Shown: positions 17,946-27,791, counted from the stretch's first letter. The stretch is 64,000 nt of DNA from [Flexibacter] sp. ATCC 35208 (GCF_001975825.1 NZ_MTKN01000005.1:92578-156577); one strand, 5' to 3'. The notes: generated by a model from the letters alone, not told the origin. A program made the numbers and translations.

Positions 17946-19283
17946 TTAACCCACCTCCACCATCTTCACGGGGTCCCACTTTATAGGTCGTTGCTGAAAA
18001 TAACTTTCATTTGTCAGCAACGCAGGCCCTGCAGCCCTTAATCCAAAGGTAGCATCTTCTACTACTTTTTTGCCAGTACGAACAGATTCATAAAAATTAG
18101 CCAGGTGATCAATGTGGGAATCATAACCGGGAGGTGCATTAAAAACACTTTCTCCTTCCTGTACAGGTTGCTGCCTTTGTGCAGGGGTATATTTTTCATT
18201 GTATTCTTTGACATAAGCCTCCTGTGTGGCTTTGGGCCATGTATTATATGTATCCCAGCCACCATACCCTGGTGCTGCCGCCAGTTTATGTTTTTTGATC
18301 TTAAAGCTATCCCAGCCCAGTTCCAGTACACCTTCAGTGCCTATTAGTTTTGTGGCTTCACCACCTCCCCCACCATCGGCAAAGTTCACCCTGAGGTTCA
18401 CCTGGAAACCTGGGTAATCAAAAAGGGCCATCACCACATCAGGTACATCGCGGCCATCATTCCATTGTTTCAGGTTGCCAGTGGCATATACCCGATGAGG
18501 ACCTGCTACCCCTGTCATGAAATGTAACCCTGAAATAAGGTGTACAAACAGGTCTCCGGGAATACCTGTGCCATAAGCTTTGTAATTGCGCCAGCGGAAA
18601 AAGCGAACAGGATCGAAAGGAATTCTGGCAGTGTCTTTCAGCCAGGTATCAAAATCTACTGTAGCGGGCGAAGCATCGGGTGGAATTGAATACTGCCAGG
18701 CACCCAGCGCATCATGACGATCCATATGTGCCTCGACCATCACCAGTTCGCCGATATCGCCTGCCAGGTAGCGGTTTCTTGCTTCTGCAAGGCCTATGCT
18801 ACTTACACGCTGACTCCCCACCTGGAAGATGGCTTTTGTTTTTGCCTGTGTGGCAATAACGGCATGTCCTTCGGAGATCTGCTGTACCATGGGCTTTTCG
18901 CAATACACCGCCTTACCTTTTTCCATAGCAGCAATAGAGATGGTGTCATGCCAGAAGTCAGGGGTCGCAACAATGATCGCATCGATGTCTTTTCTTTCCA
19001 GCAGTTCTCTGTAATCACGGGTGGTAAAGATATCTTTACCATATAGCTCTTTTACTTTTGTGAGATGGCCGGTATAGAGGTCGGCTACGCCAGCCAGCTC
19101 TATGCCGGGGAGCGTAAGTGAGTCCCGCACATCAGCAAAACCCATGATCCCCATACCGACACAGCCTATCCGTATCTTATCGTTAGGGGAGATGTTGGCT
19201 AAGGAGGAAAGAGGGCGTACGCTTAGGAGGGCAGTGGTGCCACCAAGATTGCGCAGGAATGTTCTTCGGGATTGATGAGTCAT
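17946..19283 (-). CDS. Secreted Gfo/Idh/MocA family oxidoreductase (Tat substrate)
   Basis: 445 residues. The N-terminus MTHQSRRTFLRNLGG is a twin-arginine signal, implying folding with cofactor before export. The Rossmann domain begins at KIRIGCVGMGIMGFADV, and the catalytic-site motif is CEKPMVQ. The C-terminal alpha/beta domain contains the substrate region (DLFVHLISGLHFMTGV). Proteins of this kind act on sugars or inositols, and some are glycoside hydrolase-like. No substrate can be assigned, and the neighbours give no pathway clue. It differs clearly from the GH109-like relative at 44007. Confidence 0.88.
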   Translation of the reverse strand: MTHQSRRTFLRNLGGTTALLSVRPLSSLANISPNDKIRIGCVGMGIMGFADVRDSLTLPGIELAGVADLYTGHLTKVKELYGKDIFTTRDYRELLERKDIDAIIVATPDFWHDTISIAAMEKGKAVYCEKPMVQQISEGHAVIATQAKTKAIFQVGSQRVSSIGLAEARNRYLAGDIGELVMVEAHMDRHDALGAWQYSIPPDASPATVDFDTWLKDTARIPFDPVRFFRWRNYKAYGTGIPGDLFVHLISGLHFMTGVAGPHRVYATGNLKQWNDGRDVPDVVMALFDYPGFQVNLRVNFADGGGGGEATKLIGTEGVLELGWDSFKIKKHKLAAAPGYGGWDTYNTWPKATQEAYVKEYNEKYTPAQRQQPVQEGESVFNAPPGYDSHIDHLANFYESVRTGKKVVEDATFGLRAAGPALLTNESYFQQRPIKWDPVKMVEVG

Positions 19284-19346
19284 AACGGAATTTTTTTGGG
19301 AACTACAGGAAATTACGAATTATGACTGCAATAAATAAAAGAAAAT

Positions 19347-19385
19347 CGGGGTTGCACTTTTGGCGAAGGCAAAAGTGCAACCCCG
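19347..19385. repeat. Large hairpin 1 upstream of the Gfo/Idh gene
   Basis: Perfect 15-bp inverted repeat cggggttgcactttt / aaaagtgcaaccccg with a 9-nt loop. No T run follows it directly, so it is not a standard terminator. Confidence 0.7.
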
Positions 19386-19391
19386 AAAGCA

Positions 19392-19425
19392 GTTTTTTGT
19401 TGCTGCTATCGCAGCAACAAAAAAC
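19392..19425. repeat. Large hairpin 2 upstream of the Gfo/Idh gene
   Basis: Perfect 15-bp inverted repeat gttttttgttgctgc / gcagcaacaaaaaac with a TATC loop, 6 bp after hairpin 1. Confidence 0.7.
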
Positions 19426-19470
19426 CGGAATAACTAAAAACTCAAATTGCTACATAACCTGTAATATCTA

Positions 19471-19502
19471 AAAAAAGGATGTACCGAATTGGTACATCCT
19501 TT
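19471..19502 (-). terminator. sdh operon terminator
   Basis: Perfect stem aaaggatgtacc / ggtacatccttt (19474-19485, 19491-19502) with a T run on the minus strand, about 70 bp after the sdhB stop. Confidence 0.85.
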
Positions 19503-19507
19503 CAAAT

Positions 19508-19572
19508 TTCAATTACGACGATATTCAATTACTACAATATTCAATTATCGACGATATTCAATTACGCCAATA
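19508..19572. repeat. Four tandem 16-17 bp repeats abutting the sdhB stop
   Basis: Units beginning TTCAATTA and ending in ATA at 19508, 19524, 19540 and 19557, differing only in the middle. They fill the whole space between the sdhB stop codon and the terminator. Confidence 0.75.
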
Positions 19573-20337
19573 TTACTTTTCGTAAGTAAAACCAGCACCG
19601 ATAAACTCCCTGTTCAGACGGGCGATGTTAGTCAGTGAGATCTCTTTCGGACATTCAGCTTCACATGCACCTGTATTTGTACAGCTACCGAAACCTTCTT
19701 TATCCATCTGTGCAAGCATGTTCAGGACACGGCTCTTCTTCTCAGGTTGACCCTGTGGCAGTAATGCCAGCTGAGACACCTTAGCAGATACGAACAGCAT
19801 AGCAGAAGAGTTTTTACAAGCAGCTACACAAGCACCACAACCAATACATGCAGCAGCAGCAAATGCAGCATCTGCATCATCCTTAGGTACCGGAATGTTA
19901 TTCGCATCCTGTGCATTACCTGTATTTACAGATACGAAACCACCTGCTTCAATGATACGGTCAAACGCAGCACGGTGTACAGTCAGATCTTTTACTACAG
20001 GGAAAGCACCAGCTCTCCATGGCTCTACAGTGATGGTATCACCATCCTTGAAAGCGCGCATGTGCAGCTGACATGTGGTAGTACCCTGCCATGGACCATG
20101 TGCACGGCCATTGATATGCATGGAACACATACCACAGATACCTTCACGACAATCGTGGTCGAAAGCTACCGGGTCTTTTCCTTCGTTAATGAGACGCTCA
20201 TTCAGCACATCAAACATTTCAAGGAATGACATTTCAGAAGAAATCTCACTTACCTGATAATTTTCGAAATTACCCTTCGCCTCTGAATTTTTCTGTCTCC
20301 ACACTTTAAGTGTGAGATTCATGTTATAATGTTCCAT
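19573..20337 (-). CDS. sdhB: Succinate dehydrogenase / fumarate reductase iron-sulfur subunit
   Basis: 254 residues, electron-transfer subunit of complex II at the inner membrane. The [2Fe-2S] site is [16 protein letters not shown] with a fourth cysteine in TTTCQLHM. The [4Fe-4S] site is [12 protein letters not shown], and the [3Fe-4S]-type site is [16 protein letters not shown]. Longer than proteobacterial SdhB and typical of the Bacteroidetes/epsilon-type enzyme with a single cytochrome subunit. It follows sdhA by 53 bp and ends the sdhCAB operon. Confidence 0.97.
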   Translation of the reverse strand: MEHYNMNLTLKVWRQKNSEAKGNFENYQVSEISSEMSFLEMFDVLNERLINEGKDPVAFDHDCREGICGMCSMHINGRAHGPWQGTTTCQLHMRAFKDGDTITVEPWRAGAFPVVKDLTVHRAAFDRIIEAGGFVSVNTGNAQDANNIPVPKDDADAAFAAAACIGCGACVAACKNSSAMLFVSAKVSQLALLPQGQPEKKSRVLNMLAQMDKEGFGSCTNTGACEAECPKEISLTNIARLNREFIGAGFTYEK

Positions 20338-20390
20338 ATCTGGTTGGACTATTATTGTTGTAAATAATCTGGCCGTAGCCAGACAAGACC

Positions 20391-22364
20391 TTATTTATAG
20401 TTACGCTGAGTAGGTTTACAAACCTCAAATACCAGCTCCTCTTTATGGAGTTCGTATTGGTTAGGACCTTTGTATTCCCATGCAGAAACGTAGGAGAAGT
20501 TTTCGTCGTCACGTTTTGCTTCACCACCATCTTCCTGAGATTCTTCACGGAAGTGACCACCACAGGATTCTCTACGATTCAGCGCATCGCGGCACATCAG
20601 TTCACCCAGTTCCAGGAAGTCAGCCACACGGCCAGCTTTTTCCAGTTCAGGGTTGAACTCATTTTGCTCACCAGGGATACGAACGTCACTCCAGAATTCT
20701 TTCTGCAGCGCGATGATCTCTTCGATAGCTTCTGTCAGGCCCTTTTCGTTACGCGCCATACCGCATTTTTCCCACATGATCTTACCCAGTTTCTTGTGGA
20801 AGTAGTCTACGGATTTGGTACCCTTGATACCCATCAGTTGATTGAGGGTATCCTGTACATGCTTCTCAGCTTCGTCAAAAGCAGGATGCGTAGTAGGGAT
20901 CGCTTTGGTTCTGATATCGTCTGCCAGGTAGTTACCCAGTGTATAAGGTATTACGAAGTAACCATCAGCCAGGCCCTGCATCAGTGCAGAAGCACCCAGA
21001 CGGTTTGCACCGTGATCGGAGAAGTTAGCTTCACCCAGTGCATACAAACCTGTTACAGAAGTCATCAGTTCGTAGTCAACCCACAGACCACCCATGGTAT
21101 AGTGTACTGCAGGGTAGATACGCATTGGCACCTCGTAAGGGTTCTCACCGGTGATCTTAGCGTACATATCGAACAGGTTACCATATTTCTCCTGCACAAC
21201 TTCTTTACCCAGTTTGGTGATCAGGGCAGGAGCTGCATCGTGCATCTGTCTTTTGTTTGCTTCAATCTTACCATAACGCTCGATTGCAGAAGCGTAATCG
21301 AGATATACAGCTTGTTTGGAGCTACCTACACCATAACCGGCGTCACATCTTTCTTTGGCAGCGCGGCTAGCCACGTCACGAGGCACTAGGTTACCAAATG
21401 CAGGATATCTTCTTTCCAGGTAATAATCCCTTTCATCTTCAGGGATATCACCTGGCTTACGGTTGTCGTTTTGTTTTTTAGGCACCCAGATACGACCATC
21501 GTTACGCAGTGATTCAGACATCAGTGTCAGTTTGGACTGATGATCACCGGAAACAGGGATACAGGTCGGGTGGATCTGTGTGTAACAAGGGTTACCGAAG
21601 TAAGCACCTTTCTTAGTTGCCTTCCATGCAGCGGTTACGTTAGAACCCATTGCGTTGGTAGACAGGTAGAACACGTTGCCATAACCACCGGTACACAGTA
21701 ATACCGCATGACCGAAGTGACGCTCCAGCTTACCGCTTACGAGGTCACGGGCAATGATACCACGTGCTTTGCCATCGATCGTTACGATTTCCAGCATTTC
21801 GTGACGGGTATACATGGTTACGTTACCCAAAGCCACCTGGCGCTGCAGTGCAGAGTAAGCGCCTAACAGCAGCTGCTGGCCGGTTTGACCTGCTGCGTAG
21901 AAAGTACGCTGTACCTGAGTACCACCGAATGAACGGTTGCTCAGCATACCACCATACTCACGTGCAAAGGGTACACCCTGTGCCACGCACTGGTCTATAA
22001 TATTGCCACTCACCTCTGCCAGACGATGCACATTCGCTTCGCGGGCACGGTAGTCGCCACCTTTTACAGTATCGTAAAACAAACGGTAAACAGAGTCACC
22101 GTCGTTCTGGTAATTTTTTGCAGCATTGATACCACCCTGTGCAGCAATACTATGTGCACGGCGGGCGCTATCCTGAAAACAGAAAGCTTTTACTTTATAT
22201 CCTAACTCGCCCAATGACGCAGCAGCTGATGCCCCTGCGAGACCGGTACCCACAATGATCACTTCCATGTTGCGCTTGTTAGCCGGGTTTACCAGCTTAC
22301 AATGCCCCTTATATTCTTCCCATTTTTGTTCTAATGGTCCGGCAGGAATTTTTGAGTTCAACAT
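20391..22364 (-). CDS. sdhA: Succinate dehydrogenase / fumarate reductase flavoprotein subunit
   Basis: 657-residue catalytic subunit oxidising succinate to fumarate with covalently bound FAD. The FAD-binding motif is [21 protein letters not shown]. The histidine that carries the flavin sits in [20 protein letters not shown]. Other conserved parts are [14 protein letters not shown], the substrate region [15 protein letters not shown] and [21 protein letters not shown]. The C-terminal [14 protein letters not shown] is a standard SdhA block. It lies 15 bp after sdhC. Confidence 0.98.
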   Translation of the reverse strand: MLNSKIPAGPLEQKWEEYKGHCKLVNPANKRNMEVIIVGTGLAGASAAASLGELGYKVKAFCFQDSARRAHSIAAQGGINAAKNYQNDGDSVYRLFYDTVKGGDYRAREANVHRLAEVSGNIIDQCVAQGVPFAREYGGMLSNRSFGGTQVQRTFYAAGQTGQQLLLGAYSALQRQVALGNVTMYTRHEMLEIVTIDGKARGIIARDLVSGKLERHFGHAVLLCTGGYGNVFYLSTNAMGSNVTAAWKATKKGAYFGNPCYTQIHPTCIPVSGDHQSKLTLMSESLRNDGRIWVPKKQNDNRKPGDIPEDERDYYLERRYPAFGNLVPRDVASRAAKERCDAGYGVGSSKQAVYLDYASAIERYGKIEANKRQMHDAAPALITKLGKEVVQEKYGNLFDMYAKITGENPYEVPMRIYPAVHYTMGGLWVDYELMTSVTGLYALGEANFSDHGANRLGASALMQGLADGYFVIPYTLGNYLADDIRTKAIPTTHPAFDEAEKHVQDTLNQLMGIKGTKSVDYFHKKLGKIMWEKCGMARNEKGLTEAIEEIIALQKEFWSDVRIPGEQNEFNPELEKAGRVADFLELGELMCRDALNRRESCGGHFREESQEDGGEAKRDDENFSYVSAWEYKGPNQYELHKEELVFEVCKPTQRNYK

Positions 22365-22379
22365 ATCTCCTTACTTTAC

Positions 22380-23063
22380 TTAATGTTTAAAATAGATAAT
22401 CACGGGAATAAGCGCGAAACCAATAGGAATCAGTACTCCAAATACCCATACACCTACAAAATTGATCAGGCCATTGTACTTTACATGGTTCAGACCAAAG
22501 GTCTGGAAAGCACTCTTAAAACCATGGATCAGGTGGAAAGACAAACCAACCATACCGATAACGTACAGGATCACCAGCCACAGCTGAGTGGTAAACGCTG
22601 TGTACACGGTGCTGTACAGGTCAGTCACTTCTTTACCTCCGAAATTTCCTTTAGGCAAATCACCGTAGTGCATAGCCCACCAGAAATCTTTCAGGTGAAT
22701 GAGCAGGAATACCAGCAGAATACTTCCCATGATCGCCATCTGACGGCTGAACCAGGAAGAAGTCTGATTACCTGGGTTTACTGCATACTTAACCGGACGG
22801 GCTTTTCTGTTACTGAAAGTAAGTTGTAATGCAACCCAGAAGTGGATAATTACCGCGACTTTTAAACCCCATGCCACAAGCTGGATCAGTTCGTTGTGGG
22901 CCATGAAATCCGCGTAGGTGTTGAAGCCTTCCCCGTTGTCATTGAGCAGCAGCTGAAGATTACCTACAAGATGCACAATAACAAAACTACAAAGGAACAG
23001 GCCGGTAGCACCCACTAATAATTTTTTACCGATAGAGGTATTAAAAAACTGTGACCACTTCAT
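22380..23063 (-). CDS. sdhC: Succinate dehydrogenase cytochrome b subunit
   Basis: 227-residue membrane anchor with about five transmembrane helices (for example 15-35, 62-81, 107-125, 160-180, 200-222). It binds haem and menaquinone and anchors the flavoprotein and iron-sulfur subunits. Conserved histidines lie in FVIVHLVGNLQLL, VIIHFWVALQLTF, LLIHLKDFWWAMHYG and LSFHLIHGFKSAFQTFG, as expected for the dihaem B-type enzyme with one large cytochrome subunit, the Bacteroidetes arrangement. It is first in the operon, behind a perfect promoter. Confidence 0.96.
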   Translation of the reverse strand: MKWSQFFNTSIGKKLLVGATGLFLCSFVIVHLVGNLQLLLNDNGEGFNTYADFMAHNELIQLVAWGLKVAVIIHFWVALQLTFSNRKARPVKYAVNPGNQTSSWFSRQMAIMGSILLVFLLIHLKDFWWAMHYGDLPKGNFGGKEVTDLYSTVYTAFTTQLWLVILYVIGMVGLSFHLIHGFKSAFQTFGLNHVKYNGLINFVGVWVFGVLIPIGFALIPVIIYFKH

Positions 23064-23117
23064 AAGTAAAATTAGCTTCCTTAAAAGATGATATGATAAT
23101 TATTCGAATATATCGCG

Positions 23118-23148
23118 CAAAGTTAAAGCGGGAAAAATAAAAACCAAA
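23118..23148 (-). promoter_or_regulatory. sdhCAB promoter
   Basis: Minus-strand TTTG (23145-23148), exactly 19 bp, then TAACTTTG (23118-23125): a textbook Bacteroidetes promoter 55 bp upstream of sdhC. Confidence 0.8.
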
Positions 23149-23273
23149 TGATATTTCTCATATTTCGCGTGGATCAAAACCTCATTGGTGCTCATATCCA
23201 ATGAGGTAGGGAAAAGAATTTTCTCACCCGACACAAGGTCACGTGGAATTTTTGAATTACCCTGATACGATGA

Positions 23274-23837
23274 CTATTCCAACCTGCGCATCATCAGGTT
23301 ATCGATCTCATTGAAAATATGATGGGGCTGATAAGGCCGCCATTTCTCAACATCCAGCAGATGTACATAGTTGTCCAGATGTGCTTTCTCGAACTCCTGC
23401 CGGGTCTGTACCGGCATATTCATCGCCACTATCCACCCACCGTCGTCTTTTATATCATCCCACCACTCTTCATAATAACAATCATCAGAGGAGTGAAAGT
23501 TCATTACATTCTCAGTAATTAATAGAAATTTTCTGATTCCTGTGGCAATCATCACATCTATAATGTCCCTTTTCAGGGTCATTATATCATTTTCAATGGC
23601 GTCATTCCACTCTCCCAATAGCTCTATTATGACGTAATTGAACTGATAATCAGCATATAGGACTTTCATATACAGGTTCCTGGAACCGAATTCATCCCAC
23701 TGAGGGTGAACATAATAATTATATACTGTGTTCGAAAAGGTGAATTCACTGTACTCTCTTCCATAGAAAGGAGAGCTTTCATCCTCCTCGGCACTATATA
23801 AATGTCGCCAGTTGTAAAATGGTTCTATCTCGTGCAT
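23274..23837 (-). CDS. Conserved-looking protein of unknown function
   Basis: 187 residues from ATG at 23837, rich in Tyr, Trp, Asp and Glu, with no signal peptide or membrane segment. Codon use and length support a real gene. Predicted pattern is mixed alpha/beta: a strand-rich N-terminal part (LYMKVLYADYQFNYVIIELLGEW), a helix (DIMTLKRDIIDVMIATG), a strand (KFLLITENVMNFH) and an acidic YYEEWWDDIKDDGG stretch. The central part resembles the layout of STAS-like or effector-associated domains, but this is too weak to name. It stands alone between sdhC and murQ. Confidence 0.7.
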   Translation of the reverse strand: MHEIEPFYNWRHLYSAEEDESSPFYGREYSEFTFSNTVYNYYVHPQWDEFGSRNLYMKVLYADYQFNYVIIELLGEWNDAIENDIMTLKRDIIDVMIATGIRKFLLITENVMNFHSSDDCYYEEWWDDIKDDGGWIVAMNMPVQTRQEFEKAHLDNYVHLLDVEKWRPYQPHHIFNEIDNLMMRRLE

Positions 23838-23892
23838 GGGCTATTTTCCTGAAATTAGTGTTTTCACAAATTTCAGGAAAAAACTGCAATTA

Positions 23893-24705
23893 TTAACGGT
23901 AGTCCTCCATTGCTTTTTTCACACTGCCGGCTTTCAACAATAACGCCTTCGCCTGCTCATAATCACTGAGGTTCAACTGTCCCATCAGCATTCTCACCCC
24001 TCTATCCACCAGTTTATCATTCGTCAGCTGCATATTTACCATCTTATTATCCTCTACACGTCCCAGTTGTATCATCACCGCCGTCGAAATCATATTCAAC
24101 ACCAGCTTTTGCGCCGTTCCACTCTTCATACGGGTGCTCCCTGTCACAAATTCAGGCCCTACCACCACCTCGATCGGGTAATCTGCCGCTGCTGATAAGG
24201 GTGCACCAGCATTACAACAAATACTCCCTGTCACTATTCCCGCCTCCCGGCATTGATTCAATGCACCTATTACATAAGGGGTGGTGCCGCTCGCCGCAAT
24301 CCCTACCACCACATCTTTTTCGGAAATATTATGTGCTAAAAGATCTTTCCATCCCTGCTGCGTATCATCCTCTGCAAACTCCACTGCCTTGCGTATGGCC
24401 GCATCTCCCCCTGCAATCAACCCGATCACCAACCCAAATGGCACTCCAAATGTAGGTGGGCACTCACTCGCATCTACAATACCCAGTCTGCCGCTGGTAC
24501 CGGCGCCCATATAAAATAACCGGCCACCAGCCAGCATCTTATCGGCAATCACCGTCACCAGGTTCTCTATCTGAGGAAGCGCTTTTTCAACAGCCTGGGG
24601 TACAGTTTTATCCTCTTGGTTTATATTACTCAGGATCTCCTGCACACTCATCTTCTCCAGATGTCTATAGTGTGAAGGTTGTTCAGTGGTTCTCTGAAAA
24701 GACAT
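23893..24705 (-). CDS. murQ: N-acetylmuramic acid 6-phosphate etherase
   Basis: Cleaves the lactyl ether of MurNAc-6-P to give GlcNAc-6-P and D-lactate during cell-wall recycling. I take the ATG at 24705 (MSFQRTTEQPSHYRHLEKMS), where family similarity starts; the upstream in-frame ATG at 24789 would overlap the kinase gene. The SIS domain carries FYMGAGTSGRLGIVDASECPPTFG, and the GIAASGTTPYVIGAL and TGSTRMKSGTAQKLVLNMIST blocks are diagnostic. 270 residues, typical. It lies 16 bp after the sugar kinase gene. Confidence 0.95.
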   Translation of the reverse strand: MSFQRTTEQPSHYRHLEKMSVQEILSNINQEDKTVPQAVEKALPQIENLVTVIADKMLAGGRLFYMGAGTSGRLGIVDASECPPTFGVPFGLVIGLIAGGDAAIRKAVEFAEDDTQQGWKDLLAHNISEKDVVVGIAASGTTPYVIGALNQCREAGIVTGSICCNAGAPLSAAADYPIEVVVGPEFVTGSTRMKSGTAQKLVLNMISTAVMIQLGRVEDNKMVNMQLTNDKLVDRGVRMLMGQLNLSDYEQAKALLLKAGSVKKAMEDYR

Positions 24706-24721
24706 TTTCGATTGATAGATT

Positions 24722-25567
24722 TTAAATTTGATGATACTCCAGCAACCCTTCCATAGGGCTCCGTAATATCCTTCCCAGCTGCAGCTCATACAGCTCGCAC
24801 AACTCCTGCAGAATATCCCTGAAGTTCCAGGCTATGCTACCAGTGAAGTGCAGCGGATGTGTCCAGCTCTCGCTGTATTTATAGATGTGATTGAAAAAAA
24901 ACTCGTTTAGCCCATCCTCGAGGATGTTCTCTATGATATAGTGCCCTCTGTTCTCTCCCAAAAAACGCGCAAAACCAGCCAGGTAACGGTTAGGCAATGG
25001 TTTACGGTATACATTTTCCAGGATTTCATCGTTCGTAGTATTATACATGTAGTCAAAGCGACTCTTCAGTTCCTCGTCAAATGAATTGTAGAGGTACATC
25101 TGCAACAACTTTTTGCCCAGTACGGCACCACTGCCTTCATCGCCCAGTACATAACCCAGTCCTGGATTATTCTTTACAATGGTTGTGCCATCATAAAAAC
25201 CAGAATTGGAACCTGTACCCAAAATACTGGCTATACCGGGTTCTCTGCCACACAATGCCCTTGCAGCCCCCATCAGGTCATGTTTTACATCAACAGCAGC
25301 ATGTGGCCATACAGATTGTAGGGCTGTTTGTACGATCTGTACACTCTTTGGCTGTAAACAGCCGGTTCCATAATAAAAGATTTCTGCAATCTCTACATCT
25401 GCTGGTAACTGTGGTAACAGCTCCTTTTCAAGGATTTCCCTGATCTGCTGAGCGCTTAAAAAATAAGGGCTGATGCCCTGTGTAGCAAAATGTCCTGTCT
25501 CATTGCCCCCCGTTAAACACCAATCCGCCTTGGTGGACCCACTATCTGCGATTAGCTTTATTTTCAT
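24722..25567 (-). CDS. BadF/BadG-type amino-sugar kinase (GlcNAc/MurNAc kinase-like)
   Basis: 281 residues of the ASKHA kinase fold. The phosphate 1 motif is LIADSGSTKADWCL, and the ASILGTGSNSGFYDG and LGYVLGDEGSGAVLGKKLL blocks are typical of bacterial N-acetylglucosamine kinase-like proteins. Its position directly upstream of murQ suggests it phosphorylates recovered MurNAc and/or GlcNAc, so that MurNAc-6-P reaches the etherase. The exact sugar cannot be read from sequence. The start ATG at 25567 gives the standard N-terminus. Confidence 0.88.
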   Translation of the reverse strand: MKIKLIADSGSTKADWCLTGGNETGHFATQGISPYFLSAQQIREILEKELLPQLPADVEIAEIFYYGTGCLQPKSVQIVQTALQSVWPHAAVDVKHDLMGAARALCGREPGIASILGTGSNSGFYDGTTIVKNNPGLGYVLGDEGSGAVLGKKLLQMYLYNSFDEELKSRFDYMYNTTNDEILENVYRKPLPNRYLAGFARFLGENRGHYIIENILEDGLNEFFFNHIYKYSESWTHPLHFTGSIAWNFRDILQELCELYELQLGRILRSPMEGLLEYHQI

Positions 25568-25730
25568 GACACGCCCGTTAAGGTTTGAGGTTTAGGTGAT
25601 GATTATATGTTATTATACTATTTTTGCCCCACAAGTTAAACAAAACAGGATTATATATACTACTGCTGTAAAAATTACCTAAAAATGGCCACAGCGCAGC
25701 GGACATTGCCGCAATCTTAATATCGAAGTT

Positions 25731-27341
25731 ATGTCGAACAGGAAATTGAATGTTTTTTTACCATTACTTTTAGCCGTAGTACTGGCATTGGGAATGTATC
25801 TGGGCCATAAAATGCCGGGGTCTAACACCGGAGCGCAAACGCTCCTCTTTAGCCGGGTAGACAAGGGACCTTTACAGGAAGTCATGGACCTTCTCAAAGT
25901 GAAATATGTTGATACCCTGCAACTGGGCGATCTGCAACAGGAAGCTATCGAAGGCCTCCTCACCCACCTTGACCCCCACTCTATCTATATCCCCCCTTCC
26001 AGTGTGGAAGAGGTGAATGAAGATCTGGATGGCAACTTCCAGGGCATCGGTGTGGAATTCAACATTACCGGAGACACTGTTAATGTTATCTCCGTCATCG
26101 CCGGTGGTCCTTCAGAGACGGCTGGTGTACAGACCGGCGATAAGATCATCAAGGTAAATGACAGCCTGGTAGCGGGTAATAATATTACCAGCGACAAGAT
26201 CCGTCAGTTACTGCGGGGCCCGAAAGGTTCCAAAGTAATGGTGACCATGATGCGTAACCATGAGCTGCGTCCTATCCAGATCACCAGGGGCATCATTCCA
26301 CTGTATAGCGTGGATGCCAGTTATATGGCCACTCCTGAGATCGGGTATATTAAAATAAGTAAGTTCAGCGGCAATACTTTCGATGAATTCATGGCTGCAC
26401 TGCGCAACCTGCAAAAGCAAAAGATGACGAAGCTGGTGATCGACCTGCGTCAGAATCCAGGTGGCTACCTCGATGCAGCTACCCGTATTGCAGACGAACT
26501 GCTGGATGATAATAAACTGATCCTTTATACAAAAGGTAAGAGCTATCCCCGTACAGATTATAAATGTGAGAAACCTGGTTTGTTTGAACATGGTGCACTC
26601 GCTATCCTGACGGACGAAGGTTCTGCAAGTGCCAGCGAAATACTGGCAGGTGCTGTACAGGATTGGGATCGCGGTACCATCATCGGCCGTCGTACATTTG
26701 GTAAAGGCCTGGTACAGGAACAGTTCGATCTGAGCAACGGTGGTGCACTGCGTCTTACTGTAGCCCGCTACTACACCCCTTCTGGCAGAAGCATTCAGAA
26801 GTCGTACGCCAATGGTCGCGAGGCATATGATGAAGATATCCTGAACCGTTTCAATCATGGTGAATTTGTAAACCAGGATAGCATCAAAGTACTGGATACC
26901 GTAAAATACAAGACGGCAAATGGAAGAGTGGTATATGGCGGTGGTGGTATTACACCGGACCTCTTCATGCCATTTGATACCAGCCGTTTCTCACCAGTGA
27001 TTTCAAGTATGTATTCCCGTAGTGCCTTCAGTAATTTTGTATATCAATATTACATTGGTCACAAAGATGAGTTCAAACAATATAAAGATGCATCACAGTT
27101 TGTAAACCAGTACCAGGTACCGGCCAGCATAATGAGTGCATTCAAGAGTTATGCAGAACGTGATAGTATAAAAGGTTTGAGTGGATTGAAACCGCATGAT
27201 GAAATTGAAATACAAAACAGGTTGAAAGCAATATTAGCGAGACAGATTTGGAGTTATGAAGGATATTGGGAGTCGCTGAATCAGAATGATGGCATGATGA
27301 AGAAAGCAATAGAAGTGCTGAATAAAGAGAAAAACGATTAA
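25731..27341 (+). CDS. ctpA: S41 family C-terminal processing protease
   Basis: 536 residues. An N-terminal signal anchor (about 7-24) places it in the periplasm. A CTP N-terminal helical segment is followed by a PDZ domain (about 95-180, GIGVEFNITGDTVNVISVIAGGPSETAGVQTGDKIIKVN) and the S41 core. The catalytic serine lies in the GSASASEIL motif and the lysine in TFGKGLVQ. CtpA/Prc proteases trim C-termini of exported proteins and regulate cell-wall hydrolases. It is monocistronic, with the interspersed repeat and a very strong terminator downstream. Confidence 0.94.
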   Translation: MSNRKLNVFLPLLLAVVLALGMYLGHKMPGSNTGAQTLLFSRVDKGPLQEVMDLLKVKYVDTLQLGDLQQEAIEGLLTHLDPHSIYIPPSSVEEVNEDLDGNFQGIGVEFNITGDTVNVISVIAGGPSETAGVQTGDKIIKVNDSLVAGNNITSDKIRQLLRGPKGSKVMVTMMRNHELRPIQITRGIIPLYSVDASYMATPEIGYIKISKFSGNTFDEFMAALRNLQKQKMTKLVIDLRQNPGGYLDAATRIADELLDDNKLILYTKGKSYPRTDYKCEKPGLFEHGALAILTDEGSASASEILAGAVQDWDRGTIIGRRTFGKGLVQEQFDLSNGGALRLTVARYYTPSGRSIQKSYANGREAYDEDILNRFNHGEFVNQDSIKVLDTVKYKTANGRVVYGGGGITPDLFMPFDTSRFSPVISSMYSRSAFSNFVYQYYIGHKDEFKQYKDASQFVNQYQVPASIMSAFKSYAERDSIKGLSGLKPHDEIEIQNRLKAILARQIWSYEGYWESLNQNDGMMKKAIEVLNKEKND

Positions 27342-27353
27342 TTATCGATTTTA

Positions 27354-27371
27354 AAGCCGGCCGCAGGCCAT
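27354..27371 (+). repeat. GC-rich interspersed repeat, copy c
   Basis: AAGCCGGCCGCAGGCCAT, sharing its 17 first bases with the copy at 15602, 12 bp after the ctpA stop. Confidence 0.55.
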
Positions 27372-27376
27372 CTTTT

Positions 27377-27432
27377 TCCGCCGTTGATAACTGATGCTTA
27401 CGACATCAGTTATCAACGGCGGATTTTTTTTA
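27377..27432 (+). terminator. Strong intrinsic terminator
   Basis: Perfect 20-bp stem (27377-27396 with 27404-27423, 7-nt loop) followed by eight or nine T. Among the longest perfect hairpins in the window. Confidence 0.9.
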
Positions 27433-27507
27433 ATACAACATGAATATCCTAAAAACAAAAAAGCCTTCCTGCATGCAGGAAGGCAAATTTCTTGTAAAAC
27501 GTTAGTC

Positions 27508-27705
27508 TTACTTAGCAACTGAATCTGCAGCTGGAGCAGCAACTGAATCAACAGCTGGAGTAGCAACTGAATCTGCAGCTGGAGCTGTAGCAACTGAATC
27601 AACAGCTGGAGCTGTAGCAGTAGAATCTGTAGCAGGAGTAGAACCACCGTTACAAGCTACGAAGAACATACCAGCAGCAGCTGCTAAAAAGAATAATTTT
27701 TTCAT
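27508..27705 (-). CDS. Small Ala/Pro-rich repeat lipoprotein
   Basis: 65 residues. The first 18 form a lipoprotein signal (MKKLFFLAAAAGMFFVAC, acylated Cys18). The rest is low-complexity: five or six units of the type (A)PA(A/V)DSVA. At DNA level these are near-identical tandem units alternating cagctggagc and aactgaatc. Small abundant lipoproteins like this occur in Chitinophagaceae, but the function is unknown. The repeats make copy-number variation between strains likely. It sits after der on the same strand, separated by 86 bp. Confidence 0.8.
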   Translation of the reverse strand: MKKLFFLAAAAGMFFVACNGGSTPATDSTATAPAVDSVATAPAADSVATPAVDSVAAPAADSVAK

Positions 27706-27791
27706 GCTTTGATAATTTTAAGATGGGCAAAGGTATATAGTTATTTTTAATTATAAAACACTTTTGCCCTAATTTTATTAAAAAACGGTCG

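Noticed and set aside
19508..19572. CRISPR-like array
   Set aside because: Units of 16-17 bp have no unique spacers of constant length and no cas genes are near.
24706..24789. Longer murQ start at 24789
   Set aside because: It overlaps the kinase gene and its residues do not resemble the family N-terminus.
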